Positions 34,426-41,326 of a stretch of DNA of 41,326 nt are shown here, piece after piece. How positions within the stretch are numbered: the first letter of the stretch is position 1; the number at the start of each line of letters is the position of its first letter. Source of the DNA: Ectothiorhodospira mobilis (GTDB lineage Bacteria > Pseudomonadota > Gammaproteobacteria > Ectothiorhodospirales > Ectothiorhodospiraceae); NCBI RefSeq assembly GCF_900114895.1, contig NZ_FOUO01000019.1, positions 1 to 41,326 on the forward strand, written 5' to 3'. The notes below the pieces were generated by a model. The model was not told the origin of the DNA, made no database searches, and saw only the letters and a list, made by a program, of their open reading frames with translations. Made by a program: the position numbers and the translations under genes.

Positions 34426-34811
34426 GCATGCATACCCAAATCATCGAAAAAGACGGCAAACCGGAATACGCGGTCGTACCATTCGCTGAGTACCGTCGCT
34501 TGGTGGAATTGGCCGAGATGGCGCAGGACCTTCACGACTTCGACACCACAGTGCGTGAACTGGATGAAGGTCGAGAAGAATTGATCCCCCATGCCGTCAC
34601 CAGCCGCCTGCTCCAGGGCGACGAGCATCCGTTGCGGGTGTGGCGGGAGTATCGAGGCTTTACCCAGGTAGACCTGGCCCAGAGGGCCGGGATCGGCAAG
34701 TCCTACCTCTCGCAGATCGAAGCCGGCCACAAGACCGGATCGGCCAGTGTGTTGCACGCCCTGGCACGAGCCCTGTCCGTGGATATCGACGACCTGATGC
34801 CGATCGATTGA
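34422..34811 (+). CDS. Antitoxin with Phd-like N-terminus and XRE C-terminus
   Basis: 129 residues. The first 35 (IIEKDGKPEYAVVPFAEYRRLVELAE) resemble the dimer-forming start of Phd/YefM antitoxins. An acidic linker follows. Residues about 72-125 form a Cro/C1-type helix-turn-helix (FTQVDLAQRAGIGKSYLSQIEAG). The DNA-binding domain is thus at the C-terminus. It pairs with the RelE toxin by a 4-base overlap. Confidence 0.88.
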   Translation: MSMHTQIIEKDGKPEYAVVPFAEYRRLVELAEMAQDLHDFDTTVRELDEGREELIPHAVTSRLLQGDEHPLRVWREYRGFTQVDLAQRAGIGKSYLSQIEAGHKTGSASVLHALARALSVDIDDLMPID

Positions 34812-34900
34812 TACAGCACCCCGCAGCGCCGCGCTTGCCGCCGGGGACGGGGGGCGGCACACTGAAACGCCAGCCACGGGCGCCGCGAGGAGCAGCCACC

Positions 34901-35272
34901 ATGAAGACGCGCTACGAGGAGATCGCCCCCTACCGCACCCTGGACGGTTCCGAGATCCGCGAACTCATGCACCCCCGCCTGCACGGTGAAGGCGGGCAGA
35001 GTCTGGCCGAGGCCCGGGTGGAGCCGGGGGCGCGCACGGAGTTGCACCGCCATCGCGTCACCGAGGAGATCTATCACTTCACCCAGGGGGAGGGGATGAT
35101 GCGTCTGGATGCCGAGGAGTTCCCCGTCACCACCGGGGATACGGTGCGCATCCCGCCGGGCACCCCACACCGGGTGCGCAACACCGGCAGCGTGCCCCTG
35201 CGCATCCTCTGCGCCTGCACCCCCGCCTATAGCCACGAGGACACGGACATCCTGGAGAACGGCGGGGGCTGA
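34901..35272 (+). CDS. Small single-domain cupin protein
   Basis: 123 residues from ATG 34901 with GAGGAG eight bases upstream. Cupin motif 1 is HRHRVTEEIYHFTQGEG (two His and Glu as metal ligands). Motif 2 is PPGTPHRVRN. The metal and substrate are unknown. Such proteins can be isomerases, dioxygenases or sensors. It is isolated from its neighbours. Confidence 0.88.
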   Translation: MKTRYEEIAPYRTLDGSEIRELMHPRLHGEGGQSLAEARVEPGARTELHRHRVTEEIYHFTQGEGMMRLDAEEFPVTTGDTVRIPPGTPHRVRNTGSVPLRILCACTPAYSHEDTDILENGGG

Positions 35273-35297
35273 AGGGGCGAGGCGGTTAGCGGTGCCC

Positions 35298-35552
35298 TCA
35301 GGCGGGGCGTTCGTTCTCGCTGGGGATCTGCAGGTGAAAGCCCTGGCGCAACAGGTTGCCAAGGACCTGACCGGCCTCCTCCCGGGCCAGTTTCCGCTGC
35401 GGCGTGAGGACGATCTCCAGAGCCAGCTCCGGCGGGCCGAAGAGCTGCAGCAACGGCTCCGGCACGGCGGAGAACCCGTCCCGGCGGGGCAGATAGATGT
35501 AGGTGTCGGCCCGTCGCGGGCTGCGGTAGACGTAGCACTGCATACCTGTCAT
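35298..35552 (-). CDS. ycgL: YcgL domain protein
   Basis: 84 residues starting ATG 35552, overlapping the previous gene by ATGA; the longer frame upstream is not conserved. MQCYVYRSPRRADTYIYL and the GFHLQIP end are YcgL family marks. Its function is not established. It is coupled to the membrane protein gene upstream. Confidence 0.9.
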   Translation of the reverse strand: MTGMQCYVYRSPRRADTYIYLPRRDGFSAVPEPLLQLFGPPELALEIVLTPQRKLAREEAGQVLGNLLRQGFHLQIPSENERPA

Positions 35553-36259
35553 CCCTCCCCTTCCGGGGCCGGTCCGGCGGAACGGGGCGCGCCCCCCCGC
35601 ACCGCCCAGACCTCTATGCTGCGGATATCCCCATAGGCGTACTCGAAGGTGGCCGAGCCCCCGCGGTAGGCCCGCCGCAGATGGAGTGAATCCACATCGG
35701 CCCGGTCCAGGACGCCTTCCAGCACCTCGCCGCCCTCCAGGGTCACCCGCAGACGCTCCCCCTCCAGCCGGGGCAGCTCCGCGATCTCCGCCGGACGGAA
35801 GGCCCACTGTTGCGGCGGCCGGAGTTCCAGGCTGTCCTCAGGGGGCAGGGGCTGCACCCGCTCCAGGGCATAGGGATCGAAATCCAGCATCTCCAGGGGC
35901 TCCCCCGTCTGCTCCTCCAGGCGGCGCACCTGGGCCTCGTTGGGCACATCCAGATCCTGGGGCCGGGGCACGGGAATGGCGATCTCCGTCTCCATGCCGG
36001 CACGCCCCATCAGGCGCTCCAGCGTCCGGTCCGCGCCGCCGTAGAGGGCCCCGGCGACCACCACCAGCCCCATGATCCCGAGGACGAAACCCAGGCGCGC
36101 CACGCGCCAGTAGAGCAGCACGAAGGCCAGGGACGGCCCCGGCACCAGAGTCACCAGCCCCCAGAGCCAGCCCCGCCAGAACCCCTGGCGGGCCACCAGG
36201 ACATACCCCGCCAGAAACAGACCCAGACCCACCAGCAGGGCGCCGTTCACCAGGTTCAT
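35549..36259 (-). CDS. Membrane protein with soluble C-terminal domain
   Basis: 236 residues from ATG 36259 (the frame opens at 36331). Two or three hydrophobic helices lie within residues 5-85. A Pro-rich, acidic linker follows. The last 65 residues (LRVTLEGGEVLEGVLDRADVDSLHL...YGDIRSIEVW) have the strand pattern of a small Sm-like or PRC-like beta barrel. I do not recognise the family. It shares four bases with ycgL and is probably co-transcribed. Confidence 0.75.
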   Translation of the reverse strand: MNLVNGALLVGLGLFLAGYVLVARQGFWRGWLWGLVTLVPGPSLAFVLLYWRVARLGFVLGIMGLVVVAGALYGGADRTLERLMGRAGMETEIAIPVPRPQDLDVPNEAQVRRLEEQTGEPLEMLDFDPYALERVQPLPPEDSLELRPPQQWAFRPAEIAELPRLEGERLRVTLEGGEVLEGVLDRADVDSLHLRRAYRGGSATFEYAYGDIRSIEVWAVRGGAPRSAGPAPEGEG

Positions 36260-36395
36260 GCACTCCTCCACCGAAACACCGAGCGGACCACGGACTTCCA
36301 GTATAGCGCGGGCGGCAGGCGCACCCCCCATGCGGATTGTTCGGGCCTCATCACGGGACTACCCTTGAATCAGGGAACGGAAAACGGAGGACAGG

Positions 36396-36923
36396 ATGTC
36401 CATGCACACCAAGGGATACACCCTCATGGAACTGCTCGTCACCCTGACCCTGGTGGTGGTGCTGACCACCCTGGTGCTTCCGGGGTGGGCCGCACTCCTG
36501 GGGGAACAACGGCTCGCCGCCACCACCAACGCCCTGGTACAGGCCCTGACCGCGGCGCGCTTCGAGGCGGTGAAGCGGGGCGAAGGGGTTGTGCTCTGCC
36601 CCTCCGCCGATGGTCGTACCTGCGCCGAAACCCCCTACCATCGGGGCTGGCTCCTGCGCCCGGCCCCAAAGACCGTCTCCGCCCTGGAAACCCAGGCCCC
36701 GGTGCTGCGCGCCTGGGCCGTGCCCTCGGGGGCCGTGGCCATCCACACCGGCGCAGGCCTGGCGCGCTACGTGGCCTACCGGCCGGACGGGCAGACCCGG
36801 CAGTTGAACGGGGCCCTGCAAATGGGCAGCTTCCGGCTCTGTCACGGGGAGCGGGGACGGCAGGTGATCATCAGCCGCACGGGGCGCGTTCGCGTGGAAC
36901 AGTTCCCGTGCGGCTCACAATAA
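36396..36923 (+). CDS. Type IV pilin-like FimT/GspH protein
   Basis: 175 residues from ATG 36396 with GGAGG upstream. A short basic leader ends in KG, and the prepilin peptidase would cut before YTLMELLVTLTLV, which has the Glu5 and the hydrophobic helix of pseudopilins. The C-terminal domain has four cysteines and a GspH-like ending (IISRTGRVRVEQFPCG). It would prime or cap a type IV pilus. No other pilus gene is near, so it acts with genes elsewhere. Confidence 0.9.
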   Translation: MSMHTKGYTLMELLVTLTLVVVLTTLVLPGWAALLGEQRLAATTNALVQALTAARFEAVKRGEGVVLCPSADGRTCAETPYHRGWLLRPAPKTVSALETQAPVLRAWAVPSGAVAIHTGAGLARYVAYRPDGQTRQLNGALQMGSFRLCHGERGRQVIISRTGRVRVEQFPCGSQ

Positions 36924-36928
36924 AGGCC

Positions 36929-36962
36929 GCCGTTGCCGTGTCCAGGGGGGCGCGGCAACGGC
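36929..36962. terminator. Hairpin between convergent fimT-like and HiPIP genes
   Basis: A perfect 10-bp stem GCCGTTGCCG (36929-36938)/CGGCAACGGC (36953-36962). It lies between stop codons of two convergent genes. It lacks a T run but is well placed to stop both transcripts. Confidence 0.55.
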
Positions 36963-36974
36963 ATGGGGCCGTGC

Positions 36975-37298
36975 TTAGCTGCGCGGCACGTAGGCGCTGC
37001 ACCAGCCTTCGGCGGCCACCAGCTTGCCGGGGAACACGGCGCAGGGGCCCCAGTCCTTTGCATTGGGGTCGGTGTACAGGTCGCAGTTCAGGCAGTTCTG
37101 GCCCTGCTGATAGTCGGCGTGGTCCGAATCCGCGGCGTTGTGGACATAGTCCAGCGCCTGGGCCGAGGGGTCATTCTCCTTGAGCCGTTCCTGGGCCTGG
37201 GCATTGCCGCTCCAGAACAGTCCGGCCACGGGCACGGCGGCCAGACCGCAGGTGCCGGCCTTGAGGAACTTGCGACGGCTGATGGGGTGATCGCTCAT
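36975..37298 (-). CDS. hip: High-potential iron-sulfur protein (HiPIP)
   Basis: 107 residues from ATG 37298 with GGAG eight bases upstream. A Tat signal (SRRKFLKAG, then hydrophobic stretch and NAQA) directs a folded protein to the periplasm. The mature part has four cysteines for one [4Fe-4S] cluster: CLNC, GPC and GWC, followed by the family C-terminus. HiPIPs are small periplasmic electron carriers in phototrophic and sulfur-oxidising bacteria. It stands alone, with convergent and divergent neighbours. Confidence 0.96.
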   Translation of the reverse strand: MSDHPISRRKFLKAGTCGLAAVPVAGLFWSGNAQAQERLKENDPSAQALDYVHNAADSDHADYQQGQNCLNCDLYTDPNAKDWGPCAVFPGKLVAAEGWCSAYVPRS

Positions 37299-37472
37299 AT
37301 TCTCGGCTCCTGTCATGGTGATGATCGATTCCGCGGCCGCCCCGGATGGGGCGTGGTTCTCCTCGGTCTCGCATCATCCGCCCCCGGGAAGGCCGCCGGA
37401 TTGACCGTATACAATCCTCAAGGGCACTGCAACCGAGACGGGCCGGGTCCGGGGCGGATATCATCGCTGCCC

Positions 37473-38115
37473 ATGACCAACATCACTTCTGCCCTGCTGT
37501 CCCTGCAGGATCTGCGCTTCGCCGGCATGGGTCCGGTGCAACTGGAACTGCATGCCGGGGAGGTCGTGCAGATCGCCGGTGCCTCGGGGGCGGGGAAGTC
37601 CCTGCTGCTGCGGGCCATCGCCGACCTGGACCGCAACACCGGGCGGGTGGCCCTGGAGGGCCGGCCACGGGAGGACTTCCCCCCTTCCCGCTGGCGCAGA
37701 CAGGTGGGCTACCTGCCGGCGGAGCCGGCCTGGTGGGCGGACACGGTGGGGGCACACCTGGAGCGGGTGGACCCGGCTTGGCTACAGGCCCTGGGATTCC
37801 CCGCAACGGTGACGGACTGGGGCGTGGACCGGCTCTCCAGCGGCGAGCGCCAGCGGCTGGCCCTGGTGCGCCTCCTGGCCCTGGGGCCCCGGGTGTTGCT
37901 GCTGGACGAGCCCACCGCCAACCTGGACCCGGAGAACACGCGGCGGGTGGAGACCCTGGTACGGGACTACCTGGCCAGCCACCACGCCGCGGCCCTGTGG
38001 GTGAGCCACGACGCCGCGCAGCGCCAGCGGCTGGGCGGCACGCCCCGATACATGGAATCCGGCCGCTTCGTGCCCGCCCCCGCGGACGCGGCCTCCCCGG
38101 CGGCGCAGGCCAGCC

Positions 38116-38129
<14 letters not shown>
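37473..38129 (+). CDS. FetA-like ABC transporter ATP-binding protein
   Basis: 218 residues from ATG 37473. Walker A is GASGAGKS, the signature [16 protein letters not shown], Walker [12 protein letters not shown], and the switch His in ALWVSHDA. The short length and the AALWVSHD end resemble FetA (YbbL), the iron-export ATPase. No permease gene is adjacent: on the right the tonB gene reads towards it and overlaps its 3' end by 14 bases. The partner must be elsewhere or lost. Confidence 0.85.
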
Positions 38130-38942
<813 letters not shown>

Positions 38943-38946
<4 letters not shown>

Positions 38947-39374
38947 GGGGTCTCTCCCCTTGCCTTCAGGGTCAGGAGGAAGATCCGCTCCACCCCCGTC
39001 TCCTGCATCTGCCGGGTGAGATCCAGCAGCCGGGCAGAGGAGACGCGGCGATCGGCCCGCAGATGCACGGTGACGCCCTCCCCTTCCTCGGCCGCCGCCT
39101 CCACCGCCCGGGCGAGGCGTGTCTTCAGTGCCTGCATCTCCAGGGGCTGGCCATCCAGGGCCAGGCGCCCCTCCCGATTCAATAGGATCTGAAGGGCCTC
39201 TCCGGGGGATTCCCCGGCCCGGGCGGAGGCCGGCGGCTCCACGGCGAAGGGATCGGGCCGGGTGAGGGCCCCGGCCAGCATGAAGAAGATCAGCAGCAGG
39301 AAGACGATGTTGATCAGGGGGATCAGATGGGAGTCGTCCTCGCCGCGGCGCGGTGGCATGGGGGGCAATTGCAT
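38943..39374 (-). CDS. exbD: ExbD-type biopolymer transport protein (second copy)
   Basis: 143 residues from ATG 39374; the longer frame is the shadow of the preceding gene. [21 protein letters not shown] is the single membrane helix. The usual functional Asp (PLIDV) is Asn here (PLINI), as in a subset of ExbD2 proteins. The periplasmic domain follows. It overlaps tonB by four bases. With ExbB and the first ExbD it would form the energising complex; the two ExbD copies differ in this key residue. Confidence 0.88.
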
Positions 39375-39378
39375 GGCC

Positions 39379-39774
39379 TCACTCCCCCGCCAGGGTGACC
39401 TGGGAGGCCCCGGCGGCGCGCACCTGATCCAGCACGGCCACCAGCCGCTGCAGGGGCAGATCCCCCTCGGGTTGCACCACCACGGCCCGCCCCGGCGCCT
39501 CCGCCAGCCGCGCACCCAGGGCACGGGCGAGCCCGCCGGGTTCCACCGCCCGATCTTGCAGGCGGATGCCGCCATCGGCGGCCACGTGCACCCGCAGGGG
39601 GGCCTGTTCCGCCGCGGCCAGGGCCGTGCCCGAGGTGGCGTGCAGCGGCAGCAGCCGCCAGTCCAGGAAGCTGGAGGCCAGCATGAAGAAGACCAGCAGG
39701 ATGAACACCACGTCGATCAGCGGCGTGAGGCCGATGAGGGCACGCCGCCGCGGGGGCGGGGCCTCAATCTCCAT
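39379..39774 (-). CDS. exbD: ExbD-type biopolymer transport protein (first copy)
   Basis: 131 residues from ATG 39774. IGLTPLIDVVFILLVFFMLASSF is the membrane helix (split here: PLIDVVFILLVFFML) with the proton-conducting Asp. The periplasmic part ends QVTLAGE. It begins 11 bases inside exbB and ends just before the second exbD. Confidence 0.92.
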   Translation of the reverse strand: MEIEAPPPRRRALIGLTPLIDVVFILLVFFMLASSFLDWRLLPLHATSGTALAAAEQAPLRVHVAADGGIRLQDRAVEPGGLARALGARLAEAPGRAVVVQPEGDLPLQRLVAVLDQVRAAGASQVTLAGE

Positions 39775-40528
39775 GGGAACCCGTCCGTTTCCGGTCGTCC
39801 TGCCTGCCGCCGCCCGGGGCGTCCTCGCCGGACACCGGATGGAGCCGCGCGGGGGCGTTGCGTACCGGCGCGGCAGCACAGCGGAGCGTGAACACCCGGG
39901 TGACGGCATCCTGCATGCGGTGGCGGAAACGTTCCAGCCAGCGTTCCAGGGCATGGAGCACCGCCACCACCGGGATGGCCACCGCCAGCCCCACCGCCGT
40001 GGTGCTCAGGGCCACCCAGATGCCGCCGGAGAGGACCGCCGGATCCACCTGGCTGCCCGCCGCCTCCAGGGCCTGGAAGGCGGAGATCATGCCCAGGACC
40101 GTACCCAGAAGGCCCAGCAGCGGCGCCAGGCTGCCGATCACCTCCAGGGTGCGGAACTGCCCCCGCAGGGTCTCCAGCCAATCCCCGGCCAGGCGCGCCA
40201 CCTCCTCCCGCAGCAGGGCCTCGGACATCTGCGCATCCATGCAGCCGCCCATGGCCCGCTCCACCACCCGCGCCGCCGGACTGCGGGACCCCGCCAGCAC
40301 ATCCAGGGCCGCCTCGGCGCGTCCCGCCTCCCAGTGGTCCAGGGCCGCGTCCAGGCTGCGTCGGTCCCCGAGCCGCAGCCAGGCGAACTGCCAGAGCTTG
40401 GCCAGGATCACCGTCAGGGCCACGACAGACATCCCCAGGAGGATGGCCACCACCGGCCCCCCCACTTCCACCAGGGACCCGAGCCCCGCAAGGGGGCCGG
40501 CGGCGTCTTGGCTGATCTCGTTCATCAT
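39764..40528 (-). CDS. exbB: ExbB/TolQ/MotA-type proton channel protein
   Basis: 254 residues with three membrane helices (about 24-46, 127-150 and 170-195). SLAPLLGLLGTVLGMISAF is the ExbB/TolQ signature. The C-terminal 45 residues are hydrophilic. It forms the stator with ExbD. It starts four bases after the FmdE-like gene stop. Confidence 0.94.
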   Translation of the reverse strand: MMNEISQDAAGPLAGLGSLVEVGGPVVAILLGMSVVALTVILAKLWQFAWLRLGDRRSLDAALDHWEAGRAEAALDVLAGSRSPAARVVERAMGGCMDAQMSEALLREEVARLAGDWLETLRGQFRTLEVIGSLAPLLGLLGTVLGMISAFQALEAAGSQVDPAVLSGGIWVALSTTAVGLAVAIPVVAVLHALERWLERFRHRMQDAVTRVFTLRCAAAPVRNAPARLHPVSGEDAPGGGRQDDRKRTGSHGD

Positions 40529-40531
40529 CGC

Positions 40532-41203
40532 TTACTCATCATCAATAGCCGCTGACCCGGCGGGCAACCAGAGCCCCACCCGTGTCACCGGGGATTCGAC
40601 AAACAGGTCCTGAGGGGATCGCCCGGGGAACCCCTGCACCACCTCGGTCCATCCCTGGCGCAGGCGCCGGGTCTCCTCCGGGGTGATCTCCCCCTGCATG
40701 CGGCGAGCCCGCAACGGGAACCAGCCCTCCGGCCAGACCCCCGGCGCCAGGCGCAGGTTCACCCCCTCCCCGGTGGACAGACGCATCACCCGCAGTTGCA
40801 GATCGGCCGAAGAAGTCATCGGGGCAGGTCCCGCATCGGCTCCGTTGGCGGGCTGCATCCCCAGGACCCGTTCCAGCACGTCCGCCGCGCCCCGGGAAAA
40901 CACCGGCGTGAGGACCGCCAGATCCCCGGCACGGGGGGTCTCCCCCTCATCGTACAGCCGGTCCAGGGCATGCCGCAGGGCCAGGTAGGTGACCGTGACC
41001 GGCGGGCAGGGATGACCGTGGTGCCGGTAGACATCCTCCAGGGTCACCGTGCGCATCGCCCCATCGAGGGCGATGATCTCCATGGGCAGGGTCCCGCCCG
41101 CGGCTTTGGCCTCGGTGGCCTCCTTGCCCTGCAGGGGGGCGTGCACCAGCAGCAGGGCCGTGAACAGGGGCAGGGTCAAGACATACCTTAGAACAGTGGG
41201 CAT
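40532..41203 (-). CDS. Exported FmdE-like protein
   Basis: 223 residues from ATG 41203, which has GGAGA upstream; the frame opens to 41263 across a regulatory site. A signal peptide (about 1-26, LPLFTALLLVHAP) predicts a periplasmic location. VYRHHGHPCPPVTVTYLALRHALDRL (split: HHGHPCP at 61-67, then the helix) resembles the HGHxCPG metal-binding motif of the FmdE family. The rest is unrecognised. As first gene of an ExbB/ExbD/TonB operon, it may handle a metal or metal-bound ligand brought in by a TonB-dependent receptor. Confidence 0.72.
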   Translation of the reverse strand: MPTVLRYVLTLPLFTALLLVHAPLQGKEATEAKAAGGTLPMEIIALDGAMRTVTLEDVYRHHGHPCPPVTVTYLALRHALDRLYDEGETPRAGDLAVLTPVFSRGAADVLERVLGMQPANGADAGPAPMTSSADLQLRVMRLSTGEGVNLRLAPGVWPEGWFPLRARRMQGEITPEETRRLRQGWTEVVQGFPGRSPQDLFVESPVTRVGLWLPAGSAAIDDE

Positions 41204-41238
41204 GGATCTGTCTCCGATCGGGGTTTCAGGCCAGGGCA

Positions 41239-41266
41239 ATTGTAGACACGAAATGAGTCGCATTTG
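41239..41266 (-). promoter_or_regulatory. Fur-box-like operator over the tonB operon promoter
   Basis: AAATGAGTCGCATTTG (41251-41266) contains the palindrome AATGA-N4-CATT-like core of Fur boxes (compare AAATGAGAATCATTTGC). On the minus strand TACAAT (41244-41239) is a good -10, and the palindrome covers the -35 to spacer region. Binding there would repress the FmdE-like-exbB-exbD-exbD-tonB operon when iron is plentiful. Confidence 0.6.
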
Positions 41267-41326
41267 ATTAATTTAGCCTGAAGCGCTATAGCTGGAGCAT
41301 TTGAGGTTAGCCCTAATGTCCCAGCT

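Overview
The window reads as chromosome of a GC-rich gammaproteobacterium, most likely a sulfur-metabolising member of the Chromatiales/Ectothiorhodospiraceae. This rests on three observations: a Tat-exported high-potential iron-sulfur protein, a predicted persulfide-sensing ArsR regulator beside a rhodanese, and the gammaproteobacterial gene order rhodanese-grxC-secB-gpsA facing envC-ctpA-yibQ. The genus is inference. Most of the window is dense housekeeping sequence. Two stretches, 1-4180 and about 29900-32180, look visibly less GC-rich and are accessory.

1-4180: a decayed integron. A broken integron-integrase gene (start 3859, frameshift near 4105, then truncated) faces a leftward array of three cassettes: a ParA-type ATPase, an unrecognised 285-residue protein, and a RelA/SpoT-type nucleotide synthetase with no hydrolase domain. 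Two attC sites (57 and 60 bp) can be folded by eye, with extrahelical bases. The left end is broken. A second integrase fragment, from a different part of the protein, lies at 97-313.

4188-26927: housekeeping genes. These are an aldo/keto reductase-like gene, a YjbQ family gene, pyrD and trmL with overlapping divergent start codons, the gpsA-secB-grxC-rhodanese operon behind a BigR/SqrR-like sensor, the envC-ctpA-yibQ-DJ-1 run, purE-purK-glmS facing purC-bioD-GNAT, two small coiled-coil genes, a five-PAS GGDEF-EAL protein, and a lipoamide-dehydrogenase-like flavoprotein.

26928-29901: methyl-cycle block. A strong -10 element, an S-adenosylhomocysteine riboswitch and a downstream switch hairpin precede ahcY. 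metF follows after a 325-bp spacer and ends in a strong intrinsic terminator.

29902-34811: small island. It holds a tyrosine integrase, a HigB/HigA-like toxin-antitoxin pair with a readable promoter, typA, and a second toxin-antitoxin pair on the far side of typA.

34901-41326: a cupin, ycgL with a membrane protein, a FimT/GspH pseudopilin, the HiPIP, a lone FetA-like ABC ATPase, and a leftward operon of an exported FmdE-like protein, exbB, two exbD genes and tonB. A Fur-box-like palindrome precedes this operon, pointing to metal-regulated TonB-dependent uptake.
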